A stretch of DNA of 64,000 nt from Prolixibacteraceae bacterium (GTDB lineage Bacteria > Bacteroidota > Bacteroidia > Bacteroidales > Prolixibacteraceae), in NCBI GenBank assembly GCA_021740385.1, contig JAIOZY010000014.1:1-64000 (forward strand), written 5' to 3'. The notes beneath the pieces were generated by a model. The model was not told the origin of the DNA, did not search any database, and saw only the letters and a list, made by a program, of their open reading frames with translations. Of the stretch, positions 27,112 through 35,621 are shown in pieces; position 1 is the stretch's first letter; each line of letters begins with the position of its first letter. Position numbers and translations under genes: made by a program.

Positions 27112-27450
27112 TTACAAGAAATCTTCCCGTATAGGCGTGAAACAATCAATGATACGAACAAATTTTGTTAAACGCTGAATTGTGTGCGGTATACCCGAAG
27201 GAATGGCAAAATGATCGCCGGCTTTCAAATGCACTTTTTCTTCATTTCCAACAAAAAGGAACACCTCGCCGTCGGCAATGTACGAAACCTGTTCGTGGTA
27301 ATGCGAATGAAAAGGATCGGGTTCAGAAGTAGGTCCGTCAGAAAATTCCACATTGGCCAGCAGCAGGTTTTCCGTTTTTACAATCCTGCGCTCAATTCCC
27401 TCGGAAACTTTAGTTGCTTTTAATTGATCGTATTTTCCAGCAAATTCCAT
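27112..27450 (-). CDS. kdgF: KdgF cupin (4,5-unsaturated uronate to DKI)
   Basis: A 112-residue single-domain cupin. The metal-binding motif is FHSHYHEQVSYIADGEV with H48, H50, H52 and Q54, with a second motif IPSGIPHTIQ supplying another His; the C-terminal FTPIREDFL matches the KdgF family ending. KdgF speeds the conversion of 4,5-unsaturated monouronates, released by pectate or alginate lyases, into 5-keto-4-deoxyuronate, the substrate of KduI. It lies 14 bp after kduI and 23 bp before kduD on the minus strand, as expected for one pathway. Confidence 0.88.
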   Translation of the reverse strand: MEFAGKYDQLKATKVSEGIERRIVKTENLLLANVEFSDGPTSEPDPFHSHYHEQVSYIADGEVFLFVGNEEKVHLKAGDHFAIPSGIPHTIQRLTKFVRIIDCFTPIREDFL

Positions 27451-27464
27451 GCTTTCCTTATAAA

Positions 27465-28307
27465 TTACCTCAATTCATCGGGTTGGCAAACATCCATATC
27501 GCCATAGTCGAGGTTTTCACCGGCCATTCCCCAAATAAAAATGTAGTTTGAAGTCCCTGCTGCACTGTGTATGCTCCACGATGGCGAAAGCACCGCCTGT
27601 TCGTTCTTCATCCAGATATGACGGGTTTCATCGGTCTGCCCCATAAAATGACAAACTGCCTGTCCCTTGGGCACTTCAAAATAGAAGTACGCTTCCATTC
27701 GGCGGTCATGCGTATGCACGGGCATGGTATTCCAAACACTGCCTTCCTCAAGTTCAGTCATGCCCATCTGAAGCTGGCATGTGTCGACCAACTGGTTAAT
27801 GAGCAACTGATTAATTTTCCGCTCGTTCGACGTTTGCAATGAGCCCTTCTCAAGAATATTGGCATCGCCCAGGGTAACCCGTTTGCATTGATACTCCTTA
27901 TGTGCCGGTGCGGAATTGATGTAGAAACGAGCTGGGTCATTCTTGTCATCCGATTTGAAAACTACTTTTTTGGTTCCCCGCCCGAGGTACAAAGCGTCTT
28001 TATACCCAAGTTCAAAGGTTTCTTTTTCGGTTTCAACTTTACCCGGGCCACCTACATTGATGATACCCATTTCGCGGCGCTGGAGAAAATAATCGGCTTT
28101 CAACGAATCGATGGGATCCAGTTCCAAAGCCTTTGTTTTGGGCACGGCACCGCCAACAATATACCGGTCGTACTTCGAGTATGTTAACGAAATTTGATCG
28201 TCAACCATAACCTCTTCAACTAAAAATTCTTTACGGATACGTTCCGTATCATATCTTTTAAAGTCCTCAGGATGGACTGCATACCGTGAATTACTTTTTA
28301 TTGTCAT
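27465..28307 (-). CDS. kduI: 5-dehydro-4-deoxy-D-glucuronate isomerase
   Basis: A 280-residue cupin-fold zinc isomerase that turns 5-keto-4-deoxyuronate into 2,5-diketo-3-deoxygluconate. Family segments are [18 protein letters not shown] at the start, [12 protein letters not shown], the metal site [16 protein letters not shown] (HxH...E), and [25 protein letters not shown], with a second His, near the end. Length matches E. coli KduI (278). It lies 10 bp after the LacI gene and 14 bp before kdgF. Confidence 0.97.
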   Translation of the reverse strand: MTIKSNSRYAVHPEDFKRYDTERIRKEFLVEEVMVDDQISLTYSKYDRYIVGGAVPKTKALELDPIDSLKADYFLQRREMGIINVGGPGKVETEKETFELGYKDALYLGRGTKKVVFKSDDKNDPARFYINSAPAHKEYQCKRVTLGDANILEKGSLQTSNERKINQLLINQLVDTCQLQMGMTELEEGSVWNTMPVHTHDRRMEAYFYFEVPKGQAVCHFMGQTDETRHIWMKNEQAVLSPSWSIHSAAGTSNYIFIWGMAGENLDYGDMDVCQPDELR

Positions 28308-28317
28308 AAGATTCTAT

Positions 28318-29385
28318 TTAAACGGTTTCACTTATTAATTCTTCATTTCTTTCTTTGCCGGCCGGAACACGCAGGGTTGAACCGCGCACGATGAGCTTTG
28401 GCTTTACCACAACAAAATTGGGTGCGCCAAGCCCCGTAGTGAACTCCATGCGTTCAATTAACATACGGGCTGCACTCCGGCCAAGTTCCTCGCTGTATTG
28501 CTCAAGTGTTGTCATCGCGGGGCTGATAAGCCCGGTAAAGGGTTCGTTGGCAAAACCCGCTATGCCGATTTGACCCGGAATTGCGTAACCGGCATTTTTA
28601 AATACCAGCAAAGCGCCCAAAGCCGAAAAATCGCTTGCGGCAAATATCGCATCGGGAATATTATCGCTTTTAATCAATATTTTTGCAACTTCTTCTCCAC
28701 GGGACTGTGTCAAAACATCGGTAAAAAGCCATTCATTTTCAAACCCGATCGATGAATCGGCAAGTGCTTTGCGATACCCGTTGTACCGGTCGGTATAAAG
28801 CTCGAGATGCAAAGGCCCCGAGAAATAAATAATTTTTCGGTATCCCTGTTCAATCAGGTGCTTTGTCATATCGTACGAACCGGCAAAATTATCGTTAAAA
28901 ACCTGATCGACGCTAATTTTCCCCATCATCCTGTCGAACAAAACAAGGGGAATGCCTTCTTTTACAACATATTCGATATGCCCCGTTTTTTTTGTTCCGG
29001 TTGCTATCGACATGATTATTCCGTCGAGACGGTGGTTAACGAACGACTGTAACCCTTTAACCTCGGTTTCATAATCTTCGTTAGTCTGGCAAATCATCAG
29101 GTTATAATTGGTTGGATTGATTACCGATTCTATCCCCGAAATGGCATGTGAAAAAAAGTGCCGATTCAAACGGGGAACAATAACCCCAATGGTTGTACCC
29201 TTCCCTTTGCGAAGGTTCATGGCCAAATGATTGGGTTTGTAGTTTAGCTCGGCAGCCGCGTTACGTACCTTTTCGCGTGTTTTAAGACTAATACGGGGCG
29301 AATTGTTTAAAGCCCTCGAAACTGTTGATGCTGAAAGGCTTAAACGAATTGCAATATCGTGGATTGTTGTTTTGCGAGGTTGCAT
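28318..29385 (-). CDS. LacI family transcriptional regulator (unsaturated uronates)
   Basis: A 355-residue LacI-type repressor, closely related to the one at 22930 (shared NHLAMNLRKGKGTTIG hinge and RHFFSHAISGIESVINPTNYN, GFANEPFTGLISPAMTTLEQYSEELGR segments). HTH: TIHDIAIRLSLSASTVSRAL. I chose ATG 29385 where the HTH starts; 13 extra upstream residues in the same frame would cover the operator. It is the first gene of the minus-strand operon with kduI, kdgF and kduD, so it probably represses them and itself through the palindrome at 29401-29428. The inducer may be KDG or a DKI-type intermediate (inference). Confidence 0.92.
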   Translation of the reverse strand: MQPRKTTIHDIAIRLSLSASTVSRALNNSPRISLKTREKVRNAAAELNYKPNHLAMNLRKGKGTTIGVIVPRLNRHFFSHAISGIESVINPTNYNLMICQTNEDYETEVKGLQSFVNHRLDGIIMSIATGTKKTGHIEYVVKEGIPLVLFDRMMGKISVDQVFNDNFAGSYDMTKHLIEQGYRKIIYFSGPLHLELYTDRYNGYRKALADSSIGFENEWLFTDVLTQSRGEEVAKILIKSDNIPDAIFAASDFSALGALLVFKNAGYAIPGQIGIAGFANEPFTGLISPAMTTLEQYSEELGRSAARMLIERMEFTTGLGAPNFVVVKPKLIVRGSTLRVPAGKERNEELISETV

Positions 29386-29389
29386 AGCA

Positions 29390-29397
29390 CAAAAATA
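29390..29397 (-). promoter_or_regulatory. Candidate -7 box of the lacI2-kdu operon
   Basis: The minus strand reads TATTTTTG, a fit to TAnnTTTG, directly downstream of the operator palindrome. It is only 4 bp before the chosen ATG (29385), which would make a nearly leaderless message, so this is a tentative call. Confidence 0.35.
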
Positions 29398-29400
29398 ATA

Positions 29401-29428
29401 AAAATTGTGCAATCGATTGTACAATTTT
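29401..29428. promoter_or_regulatory. LacI-type operator palindrome upstream of lacI2-kduI
   Basis: Arms AAAATTGTGCAATC and GATTGTACAATTTT form a 28-bp inverted repeat with one mismatch and a central CG, the usual LacI-family symmetry. It begins 16 bp upstream of the LacI start codon, where repressor binding would block RNA polymerase. Confidence 0.75.
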
Positions 29429-29546
29429 CACTATTTTTCGCTCAAATTATTGAAATTTACGCTTATTAAATACAAAACAAAAGGCAATAAACGCCGTAAT
29501 TAAACCGTGTCGGTGAAACTCTTTTAAAGGTATGGGTAATATCGTA

Positions 29547-30161
29547 TTAAATTAAAAGTGTTACAATGGTTACAAATATGGTCCAAATACTGATGCCATT
29601 TATAAACAAAATTTCAGAAGTGCCTGTAAGACCGTTTTTCAGAAACGAATACCCCACCATAATTACAAGAATTACAATCAGAACAAGCCCTGTAATGCCC
29701 ATAAATTTGTACTGATGCAATATGCTGACCTGAAATAAGATTATCAATAACGGCAATGTCACAAAAACAACACCCCCTAAGATATTGTGCAACAAGCGTT
29801 GCAACGTAGTCTTCGGGCGTTTAAACAAACTATAGGGCAAAATATTATGTGGCGAAAAAGCAAGAATGGCAAACACGGCAACCGTGTAATCGATTTGGCG
29901 CATAAACTGTTCGTGTTCACCCAGGTCGTAAAACTTCGACAACAACCAAAAAAAGATGTATGTTAACACCGCCGAGGCAAACAACAAATTTCGATAACCC
30001 TTTTGAGCTTCTTTTCCGTAAAGCCATTTGTTACTCAAAAAACTGAGGGTTTCCCTTTTCGGGTCAAAATCGATGTGCTGTAATGCTTTTTTTACCGTAT
30101 GGGGCAATAATCCGGCATACAAAAAACCCGTAATTATTATTCCAAGTTTAATCCATAACAT
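29547..30161 (-). CDS. Multi-pass membrane protein
   Basis: A 204-residue protein with about six hydrophobic segments, separated by short loops; one loop is charged and conserved-looking (HTVKKALQHIDFDPKRETLSFLSNKWLYGKEAQKGYRNLL, described here only in pieces: HIDFDPKRE and KWLYGKEAQKG). I do not recognise a family with certainty; it resembles DUF998-type membrane proteins in size and pattern. It starts with ATG 30161 and stands 77 bp after the CDF transporter gene on the same strand. Function unknown. Confidence 0.7.
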   Translation of the reverse strand: MLWIKLGIIITGFLYAGLLPHTVKKALQHIDFDPKRETLSFLSNKWLYGKEAQKGYRNLLFASAVLTYIFFWLLSKFYDLGEHEQFMRQIDYTVAVFAILAFSPHNILPYSLFKRPKTTLQRLLHNILGGVVFVTLPLLIILFQVSILHQYKFMGITGLVLIVILVIMVGYSFLKNGLTGTSEILFINGISIWTIFVTIVTLLI

Positions 30162-30237
30162 TGCATCTTGTTTTTTAATCCTTAACGAACATGTTAAATG
30201 TACTTTAGCCAGTTTTATTGAACATACCCCTTCACGG

Positions 30238-31140
30238 TTAGGGAACCGCCCCGGGGTTTATCGGTTCGGTATGTATATTTATCTGTGTATTCCCTCCAAA
30301 ACAATCACACAGGTTTTTTTCAACATTGGTTGCAATATCGTGCGATTCGATAAAAGATATGTTTTGGTCGAGTTTAATATGAACGTCAATGGCATAATCA
30401 TTTCCAATTTTTCGGGTTTTCAAATTGTGATAAGTCAGCACGCCCGGCGTATTGGTAAGTATATCCGAAATTTTGCTCTCGGTTTCGGGCGATAGCGCTG
30501 TTTCAAGCAACTCGTTTATACTGGGCAAGCCCATTTTAAATGCCACCCGAACAATGAAAACCCCAACGATTACACCTGCCAGGGGATCGAGTACAGTCCA
30601 GCTTCCGCCAATAAATATTGCCCCGCCAATACCCAACAGGGTGCCAATACTCGATAGTGCATCGGAGCGGTGGTGCCAACCATTAGCAATAACAGCCTGG
30701 CTATTAATTGCCTTACCAATTTTTAATGTATACCTGAATAAATACTCCTTTACAGCAATAGAAAGAACGGCTACTACAAGGGCGATGTAAGTTGGGGGTT
30801 GTAAAATTTCTCCCGATATTACATTTATAATTTTCTTTATACCACTGTAACAAATTCCGGCTGCTGCCAACAAAAGCGAAAAACTAATGATTAACGTGGC
30901 AAAAGTCTCAAATTTACCATGCCCGTAACGGTGATTTTGGTCGCTGTCTTTTCCGGCAATTTTTACAAAAAAAACCACAACCAAATCGGTAGCAAAATCG
31001 GAAAGTGAGTGAACTGCATCGGCAATCATTGCCGCACTTCGGCCAAAAATCCCTGCAAGTAATTTAATCAACATCAGAAGAATGTTGACAAAAAAACCTA
31101 TCCACGTAACCTTTTGCGCTTTTTTTACTCGATCGTTCAC
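30238..31140 (-). CDS. Cation diffusion facilitator family transporter
   Basis: A 300-residue CDF exporter, which swaps cytoplasmic divalent metal (Zn2+, Fe2+, Co2+, Mn2+ or Cd2+) for protons. Six membrane segments are expected. The metal-site motifs are in ADAVHSLSDFATDLVVVFFV (HxxxD in helix II) and AVIANGWHHRSDALSSIGTLLG (HxxxD in helix V); the loop HRYGHGKFET is a family mark. A C-terminal cytoplasmic domain follows (about 215-300), with the metallochaperone-like ALSPETESKISDIL. HD residue pattern HHRSD suggests Zn/Cd-type selectivity, not certain. Starts with GTG at 31140. Confidence 0.92.
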   Translation of the reverse strand: MNDRVKKAQKVTWIGFFVNILLMLIKLLAGIFGRSAAMIADAVHSLSDFATDLVVVFFVKIAGKDSDQNHRYGHGKFETFATLIISFSLLLAAAGICYSGIKKIINVISGEILQPPTYIALVVAVLSIAVKEYLFRYTLKIGKAINSQAVIANGWHHRSDALSSIGTLLGIGGAIFIGGSWTVLDPLAGVIVGVFIVRVAFKMGLPSINELLETALSPETESKISDILTNTPGVLTYHNLKTRKIGNDYAIDVHIKLDQNISFIESHDIATNVEKNLCDCFGGNTQINIHTEPINPGAVP

Positions 31141-31313
31141 AAAACAGGGTTTAGTTGTTAAAAATTATTTACATAAAACCTAACCCAAATAGCTCAGGCT
31201 AAATATTTTCCTATCACAAATTTTTAAAACCATTCAGAAAATACACACAGCAAAACATATTGCTGTAAATATGACAAACACTTTTGCCTGTAAATTTAAA
31301 CTATTTTGAGCAA

Positions 31314-32303
31314 TTAATTTCTGGCCATGCTAAAACCAGCCATTCCCGATTGATATTTTTTACTCGTATCGGGTATGGTAAAATAGAAAATTAATCCCTT
31401 TGGGTAATTTTTGGTACACCATATTTTACCCCCCAGTAACATGATGTAGTTTTTTACATTTGACAAGCTTAAACCGCTTCCACCTTTTATCTTTTTGAGG
31501 GTTTCTCGTCCCTGTATAAAAGGGTCGAAGATAATATCGTATTCATCTTCATCTATCCCGCAACCGGTATCCGATATTGAAAAAAGAAAATCGTTGTTGT
31601 CTTTGATAAAACCAAGCTCAATGCTGCCCCTTTCGGTAAATTTTAACGCGTTTTCAAGCAAGTTCTCAATTATCAGTCGCAGCTTATCTTTATCGGTGTA
31701 TAGCGAAGATTGTTCTTCGTACATTGATAAAATAAAATTAATTTTTCTTCCGGAATGTTTGATTTTCCTCCTGAAATTCTTTTCAATTGACTGAAAAAAA
31801 AGTTTTCGTTCAAACCGTTCCCTGTAAAGCGAAACCTTCCCCGCCTCAATAATGGAGAGGTGAAAAATCTGATCGATGATTTTAAGCAATTGTTCGCTGC
31901 CCTGGATTATCTGTGAGGCAAATTGATTTTTCATTTCAGGACCAGAATCCTGATCTGCGATCAATTCAGAAAAACCCACGATACCGTTCAACGGAGTCCT
32001 TATTTCATGGCTCATGTTTGCAAGGAATAAACTTTTTAAGCGGTTTGCCTCTTCAGCTTTATCGAGTGCTGCCTGCAATTTTTCAGTGTTGTTAACAATT
32101 TCATTTTTAAGTTTAGTAATATCTTTCTTTAATTCACCATTCCGTTTTTTTAAAAGCCGAATTTCACTTCTGAAAAAAAAGTACCAAAACAGGAAAAAAA
32201 GCACACCAAAAAAAAGCACATCAAGCAAAATGGTGCTGTAATTTACTGAAAGCTTAACTTGTAATAATAAATGGCTTATTATCAATATAAAAATTGCATC
32301 CAT
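31314..32303 (-). CDS. Membrane-anchored histidine kinase
   Basis: A 329-residue kinase. The N-terminal ~45 residues hold one or two membrane helices; then comes a coiled coil (LLKKRNGELKKDITKLKNEI) and the HisKA helix with H99 (FLANMSHEIRTPLNGIVGFSEL). The HATPase_c domain has N box LLENALKFTERG, G1 box SDTGCGID and G2 box GGSGLSLSNVKNYI. No periplasmic or PAS input domain is present, so it probably senses membrane state or takes a signal from another protein. No response regulator is adjacent. It lies upstream of the CDF and membrane-protein genes but separated from them by 173 bp. Confidence 0.9.
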   Translation of the reverse strand: MDAIFILIISHLLLQVKLSVNYSTILLDVLFFGVLFFLFWYFFFRSEIRLLKKRNGELKKDITKLKNEIVNNTEKLQAALDKAEEANRLKSLFLANMSHEIRTPLNGIVGFSELIADQDSGPEMKNQFASQIIQGSEQLLKIIDQIFHLSIIEAGKVSLYRERFERKLFFQSIEKNFRRKIKHSGRKINFILSMYEEQSSLYTDKDKLRLIIENLLENALKFTERGSIELGFIKDNNDFLFSISDTGCGIDEDEYDIIFDPFIQGRETLKKIKGGSGLSLSNVKNYIMLLGGKIWCTKNYPKGLIFYFTIPDTSKKYQSGMAGFSMARN

Positions 32304-32391
32304 TACAAATAATTATTGAACAGAAACCAGTATTGGGGTGTTAATGTATGAATTTTCATCGATAAATAAAAATTCTATGTTAAAAATTTAA

Positions 32392-32423
32392 CAAAAAATA
32401 GAGCCTGCAAAAAACAGGCTCTA
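32392..32423 (-). terminator. Terminator of the amt operon
   Basis: Arms TAGAGCCTG (32399-32407) and CAGGCTCTA (32415-32423) form a 9-bp stem; on the minus strand it is followed by six T residues. It lies between amt (stop at 32598) and the kinase gene, as expected for a terminator of the nitrogen operon. Confidence 0.85.
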
Positions 32424-32597
32424 TGACAAAATTGGTAAATGGGATGGAGAAATATTTTAACTAAAATCCTTTGTCCGTTACATTAACACTACCCGGGGCC
32501 GGTACTTTTTCACCAGCCCGGATAGCATTAAAAAGGTTATGAAAAATAAAGGTAATTTTTAATCACTGAAAATTTATTATACATACGGGCCATCTGC

Positions 32598-33830
32598 TTA
32601 ATTAAAAGCATTTTCACCGTGTTCATAAACATCAAGGCCTTCTTCTTCAACCGTACGGTTAACCCGAAGGACTTTCACTTTTTTAAGTATTGTGAAAAGT
32701 ATGAAGCCCATGCCAAATGCCCATGCAAAGAATGCCAATACACCGATGGCCTGTATCCCTAACAATTTTGCACCATGGCCGTAGAATAAACCTTCGGATG
32801 TTGAAAACAAACCAACAGCGAGTGTACCCAGTGCACCACAAACACCGTGTACCGATATGGCCCCAACGGGGTCGTCAACTTTCAAAATTTTATCGAAGAA
32901 CTCAACGGCAAACACTAAAACGAAACCCGCTATTGTGCCGATAATTGCAGCTCCAACGGGATCAACGGCATCACAACCGGCAGTAATGGCAACCAACCCG
33001 GCCAGTGCACCGTTTAACGAGAGCGAAAGCGAAGGACGCTTGTAACGGGACCAGGCAACCAACATGGCGGTAACGGCCCCTGCTGCTGCTGCAAGGTTTG
33101 TTGTAACGGCAATATGACCAATGGCAACGGCGTTATCGGTTCCGGCAGCCGCCAATTGCGAGCCGGGGTTAAAACCAAACCACCCAAACCAAAGGATGAA
33201 TACCCCCAAAGCGCCCAATAACAGGTTATGACCCGGAATGGCATTGGGTTTTCCCGCTTTCGAATATTTCCCGATACGCGGTCCAATAATTGATGCTCCG
33301 GCCAAACCAACCCACGCACCTACCGAGTGCACAATTGATGAACCAGCAAAATCGTGGAAGCCCAGTTGGCTTAACCAGCCACCACCCCAGGTCCAATGCC
33401 CCGAAATGGGATAAATCACTACCGATATGACAATTGTAAATATCAAATATGCTTTAAATTCGGTACGTTCGGCCATGGCTCCCGACACAATGGTAGCAGC
33501 AGTGGCACAAAAAACTGTCTGGAAAAACAGGTCGGCATAATCGGAATAATTCTCACCGTACCCGTCGCTCATAAAAAACAGGTCGGGCATACCAATTAAA
33601 CCGGCAATTGAGTCGCCATACATGATGGTAAACCCGATAATCCAATACAGCAATGAACCGATTGCAAAGTCCATTAAATTCTTCATCAGGATATTTGCCG
33701 TGTTTTTCGAACGGGTAAAACCTGCCTCTACCATGGCAAATCCGGGTTGCATAAACATTACCAAAAAACCGGCAATTAACAACCACATGTTATCTAATCC
33801 TATCTGTAATCCAAGTAAAGTATCTTCCAT
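32598..33830 (-). CDS. amt: Ammonium transporter
   Basis: A 410-residue Amt/Rh channel protein with 11 expected membrane spans. The twin-His pore residues are in GSSIVHSVGAWVGLAGA and SVHGVCGALGTL; the gate Phe/Trp region shows GHWTWGGGWLSQLG, and the signature DFAGSSIVH is complete. The C-terminal cytoplasmic tail (RVNRTVEEEGLDVYEHGENAF) carries the EEEGLD motif that normally couples to PII. The PII gene lies 69 bp upstream and a porin-like protein before that, so the group is a nitrogen-uptake operon. Regulation by nitrogen status is expected from the family. Confidence 0.96.
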   Translation of the reverse strand: MEDTLLGLQIGLDNMWLLIAGFLVMFMQPGFAMVEAGFTRSKNTANILMKNLMDFAIGSLLYWIIGFTIMYGDSIAGLIGMPDLFFMSDGYGENYSDYADLFFQTVFCATAATIVSGAMAERTEFKAYLIFTIVISVVIYPISGHWTWGGGWLSQLGFHDFAGSSIVHSVGAWVGLAGASIIGPRIGKYSKAGKPNAIPGHNLLLGALGVFILWFGWFGFNPGSQLAAAGTDNAVAIGHIAVTTNLAAAAGAVTAMLVAWSRYKRPSLSLSLNGALAGLVAITAGCDAVDPVGAAIIGTIAGFVLVFAVEFFDKILKVDDPVGAISVHGVCGALGTLAVGLFSTSEGLFYGHGAKLLGIQAIGVLAFFAWAFGMGFILFTILKKVKVLRVNRTVEEEGLDVYEHGENAFN

Positions 33831-33899
33831 GTTGTTAAATTTTTAAGTAATCTCTAATTCTTTTCATTTCGCTAATCAGGAAATTTCAAACAGCAATTG

Positions 33900-34256
33900 T
33901 TAATCTTCCTCTTCTTTAATGTAAAGCGATTCTTCGCCATACTCGCCGGTCCTGATCCGGTAAGACTCTTCAATATTTGAAATGAATATTTTGCCATCGC
34001 CAATTTCGCCCGTCCGGGCGGCCTGCATGATGGCCAAAACGGTTTTTTCCACATTCTTATCGCGTACAATGATTGATAATTTTGCACGCTCAATTGTACT
34101 TGTATCGTACATCACACCACGATACACCCTTCCCTGCCGGGCTTTTCCTATGCCCCTAACGTCCCAGAAGGAAAAGAAATCGATACCGGCTTTTCCCAAA
34201 GCTTCTTTAACATCGTCAAACTTTGATTTCCGGATTATTGCTTCAATTTTTTTCAT
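33900..34256 (-). CDS. glnK: PII family nitrogen regulatory protein
   Basis: A 118-residue PII signal protein, trimeric, that binds ATP/ADP and 2-oxoglutarate and gates the neighbouring Amt channel. The T-loop holds Tyr in GRVYRGVMYDTS, the position uridylylated in proteobacteria; ARTGEIGDGKIFISNI is the second signature. The N-terminus MKKIEAIIRKSKFDDVKEAL is typical. The symbol glnK is used because of amt linkage. There is no evidence in this window for GlnD. A 69-bp gap leads to amt. Confidence 0.93.
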   Translation of the reverse strand: MKKIEAIIRKSKFDDVKEALGKAGIDFFSFWDVRGIGKARQGRVYRGVMYDTSTIERAKLSIIVRDKNVEKTVLAIMQAARTGEIGDGKIFISNIEESYRIRTGEYGEESLYIKEEED

Positions 34257-34452
34257 AGGTTAATTATTTATCTGTTTTACTTTTACTTACAGCAAACAAG
34301 CTGCTTTAAATTAAACAATAAGATTCCTTCCCGGAAAAAATTCCGGTTTCGCTAATTCCATTATTTCTAACTGATTATCTAATGGATAATGCTTCGGTTT
34401 TCATTCATTAAGCACCAATCCATTTCAGGAACAAGTTGTAGTTAAATTTGAA

Positions 34453-35133
34453 TTACAAAGAAATCCCCACCACAACAAAGAAACCTTGAGTGGAAGGATT
34501 GAGAATAACCGATCCCGATACAGGTAACGAGAATTTTTCAGTTATGGGTATTTCTTTCGAAGTACCAACACCTACATTACACAACATGAATCCGCCATCG
34601 GAAGTGTACTGGCCGTTTCCGGCACCAACAAAGAGGTCTACATCGCCAAGCGAATACCCGGCTTCGACATAAGCATCGCCCGTATCGGGGCCAAACATAT
34701 AAGCGCCCAGAATTGAGAAATTGCCCGCTTCAAAGCTTAACGAAGGTTCAATAAAATGATTCCCGCCAAAATCGAACCATTCACCACCGAAGTAATAATC
34801 GGTTACAGTAATTCCCAGTCCAAAATCGAAACTGTAGCCAACATACAAGTCCATCTCCAAAGCCTCAGAACCAACATACGTAATTTCCGACGTTTCTTCA
34901 TCCACTTCAAAGGCGCCATCCCAGCCCCCGGTATTAACCGAGCCCCATGCACCAACCGAGAAACCACCTGCAGTAAAATCCATCCAGGGCTGAACAGCTG
35001 GGCCGGTACCAAATTTAGCACCCCTCCATACATAACTACTGTAAAGATCGACACCTGTTGTAACCTGGGCATTTGCACCGCTAAAAGCAAAAATCAAAAG
35101 CAAAATCCCCGGTAAAACATTCATTTTTTTCAT
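34453..35133 (-). CDS. Outer-membrane porin-like protein
   Basis: A 226-residue protein with a signal peptide (cleavage after ANA|QV) and a series of beta-strands rich in Gly, Tyr and Phe (VDLYSSYVWRGAKFGTG, FSVGAWGSVNTGGW, MDLYVGYSFDFGLGITV), ending in an aromatic-containing strand. This fits a small beta-barrel of the TorF/MipA-like type. I chose ATG 35133 because it gives a proper signal peptide. It precedes PII and Amt on the same strand (196-bp gap) and may let small nitrogen compounds through the outer membrane; that is inference from position. Confidence 0.75.
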   Translation of the reverse strand: MKKMNVLPGILLLIFAFSGANAQVTTGVDLYSSYVWRGAKFGTGPAVQPWMDFTAGGFSVGAWGSVNTGGWDGAFEVDEETSEITYVGSEALEMDLYVGYSFDFGLGITVTDYYFGGEWFDFGGNHFIEPSLSFEAGNFSILGAYMFGPDTGDAYVEAGYSLGDVDLFVGAGNGQYTSDGGFMLCNVGVGTSKEIPITEKFSLPVSGSVILNPSTQGFFVVVGISL

Positions 35134-35160
35134 AACAATAAATTTTTGGTTATACATCAT

Positions 35161-35621
35161 TTATTTTAAATTACTTTTTTCCTGTTGAACAATTTAAAAC
35201 TAAAGTCGCATTTAAAACACGGTTCAAAAGTATTTCATTTTTCCAGCAAAACAAATATATTTTAGGGGGTACATTCCTTTTTGTTTGTTTTTTTCAATTT
35301 TATAATAACTTTTTTTAGGGGGTTGTCTATTTTTTTACACGTTTTTTCTCTAATAAATATCTTTTTTTAACCTACAATTGCTTTTTTACTTATTTTTTTG
35401 CTTTTAATTCAATATTATTTGTCTTTTATTTCTTTTTGTCACTTTATTTAAATTATTTATTTATTTTTTTCCTTCTTAACATTTATTTAATGTCTTTTCT
35501 CTTTCTTAATGTCTGTGATAATATCTTTTAGTAAGCATTATGGCACGATTCAAAAAAATATTTATAAAAAAAGGATGTCTTAAAATCATTATGTAATATT
35601 GCAGGCTAAATTTATTGACGA
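35161..35621. other. AT-rich, T-biased spacer between divergent operons
   Basis: This 460-bp gap lies between the porin-PII-Amt operon and phenylacetate-CoA ligase. From about 35270 to 35530 the plus strand is extremely T-rich with few purines and no clear hairpins. Candidate promoter words are TATATTTG on the minus strand at 35252-35259 and ATATCTTTT at 35521-35529 on the plus strand. A tiny Lys/Ile-rich frame (35540-35596) ends 25 bp before the ligase start; whether it is translated is unknown. Confidence 0.5.

Noticed and set aside
35540-35556. TGGCAC word resembling a sigma-54 -24 element
   Set aside because: The matching -12 TTGC is not found at the right distance (AAAA instead).
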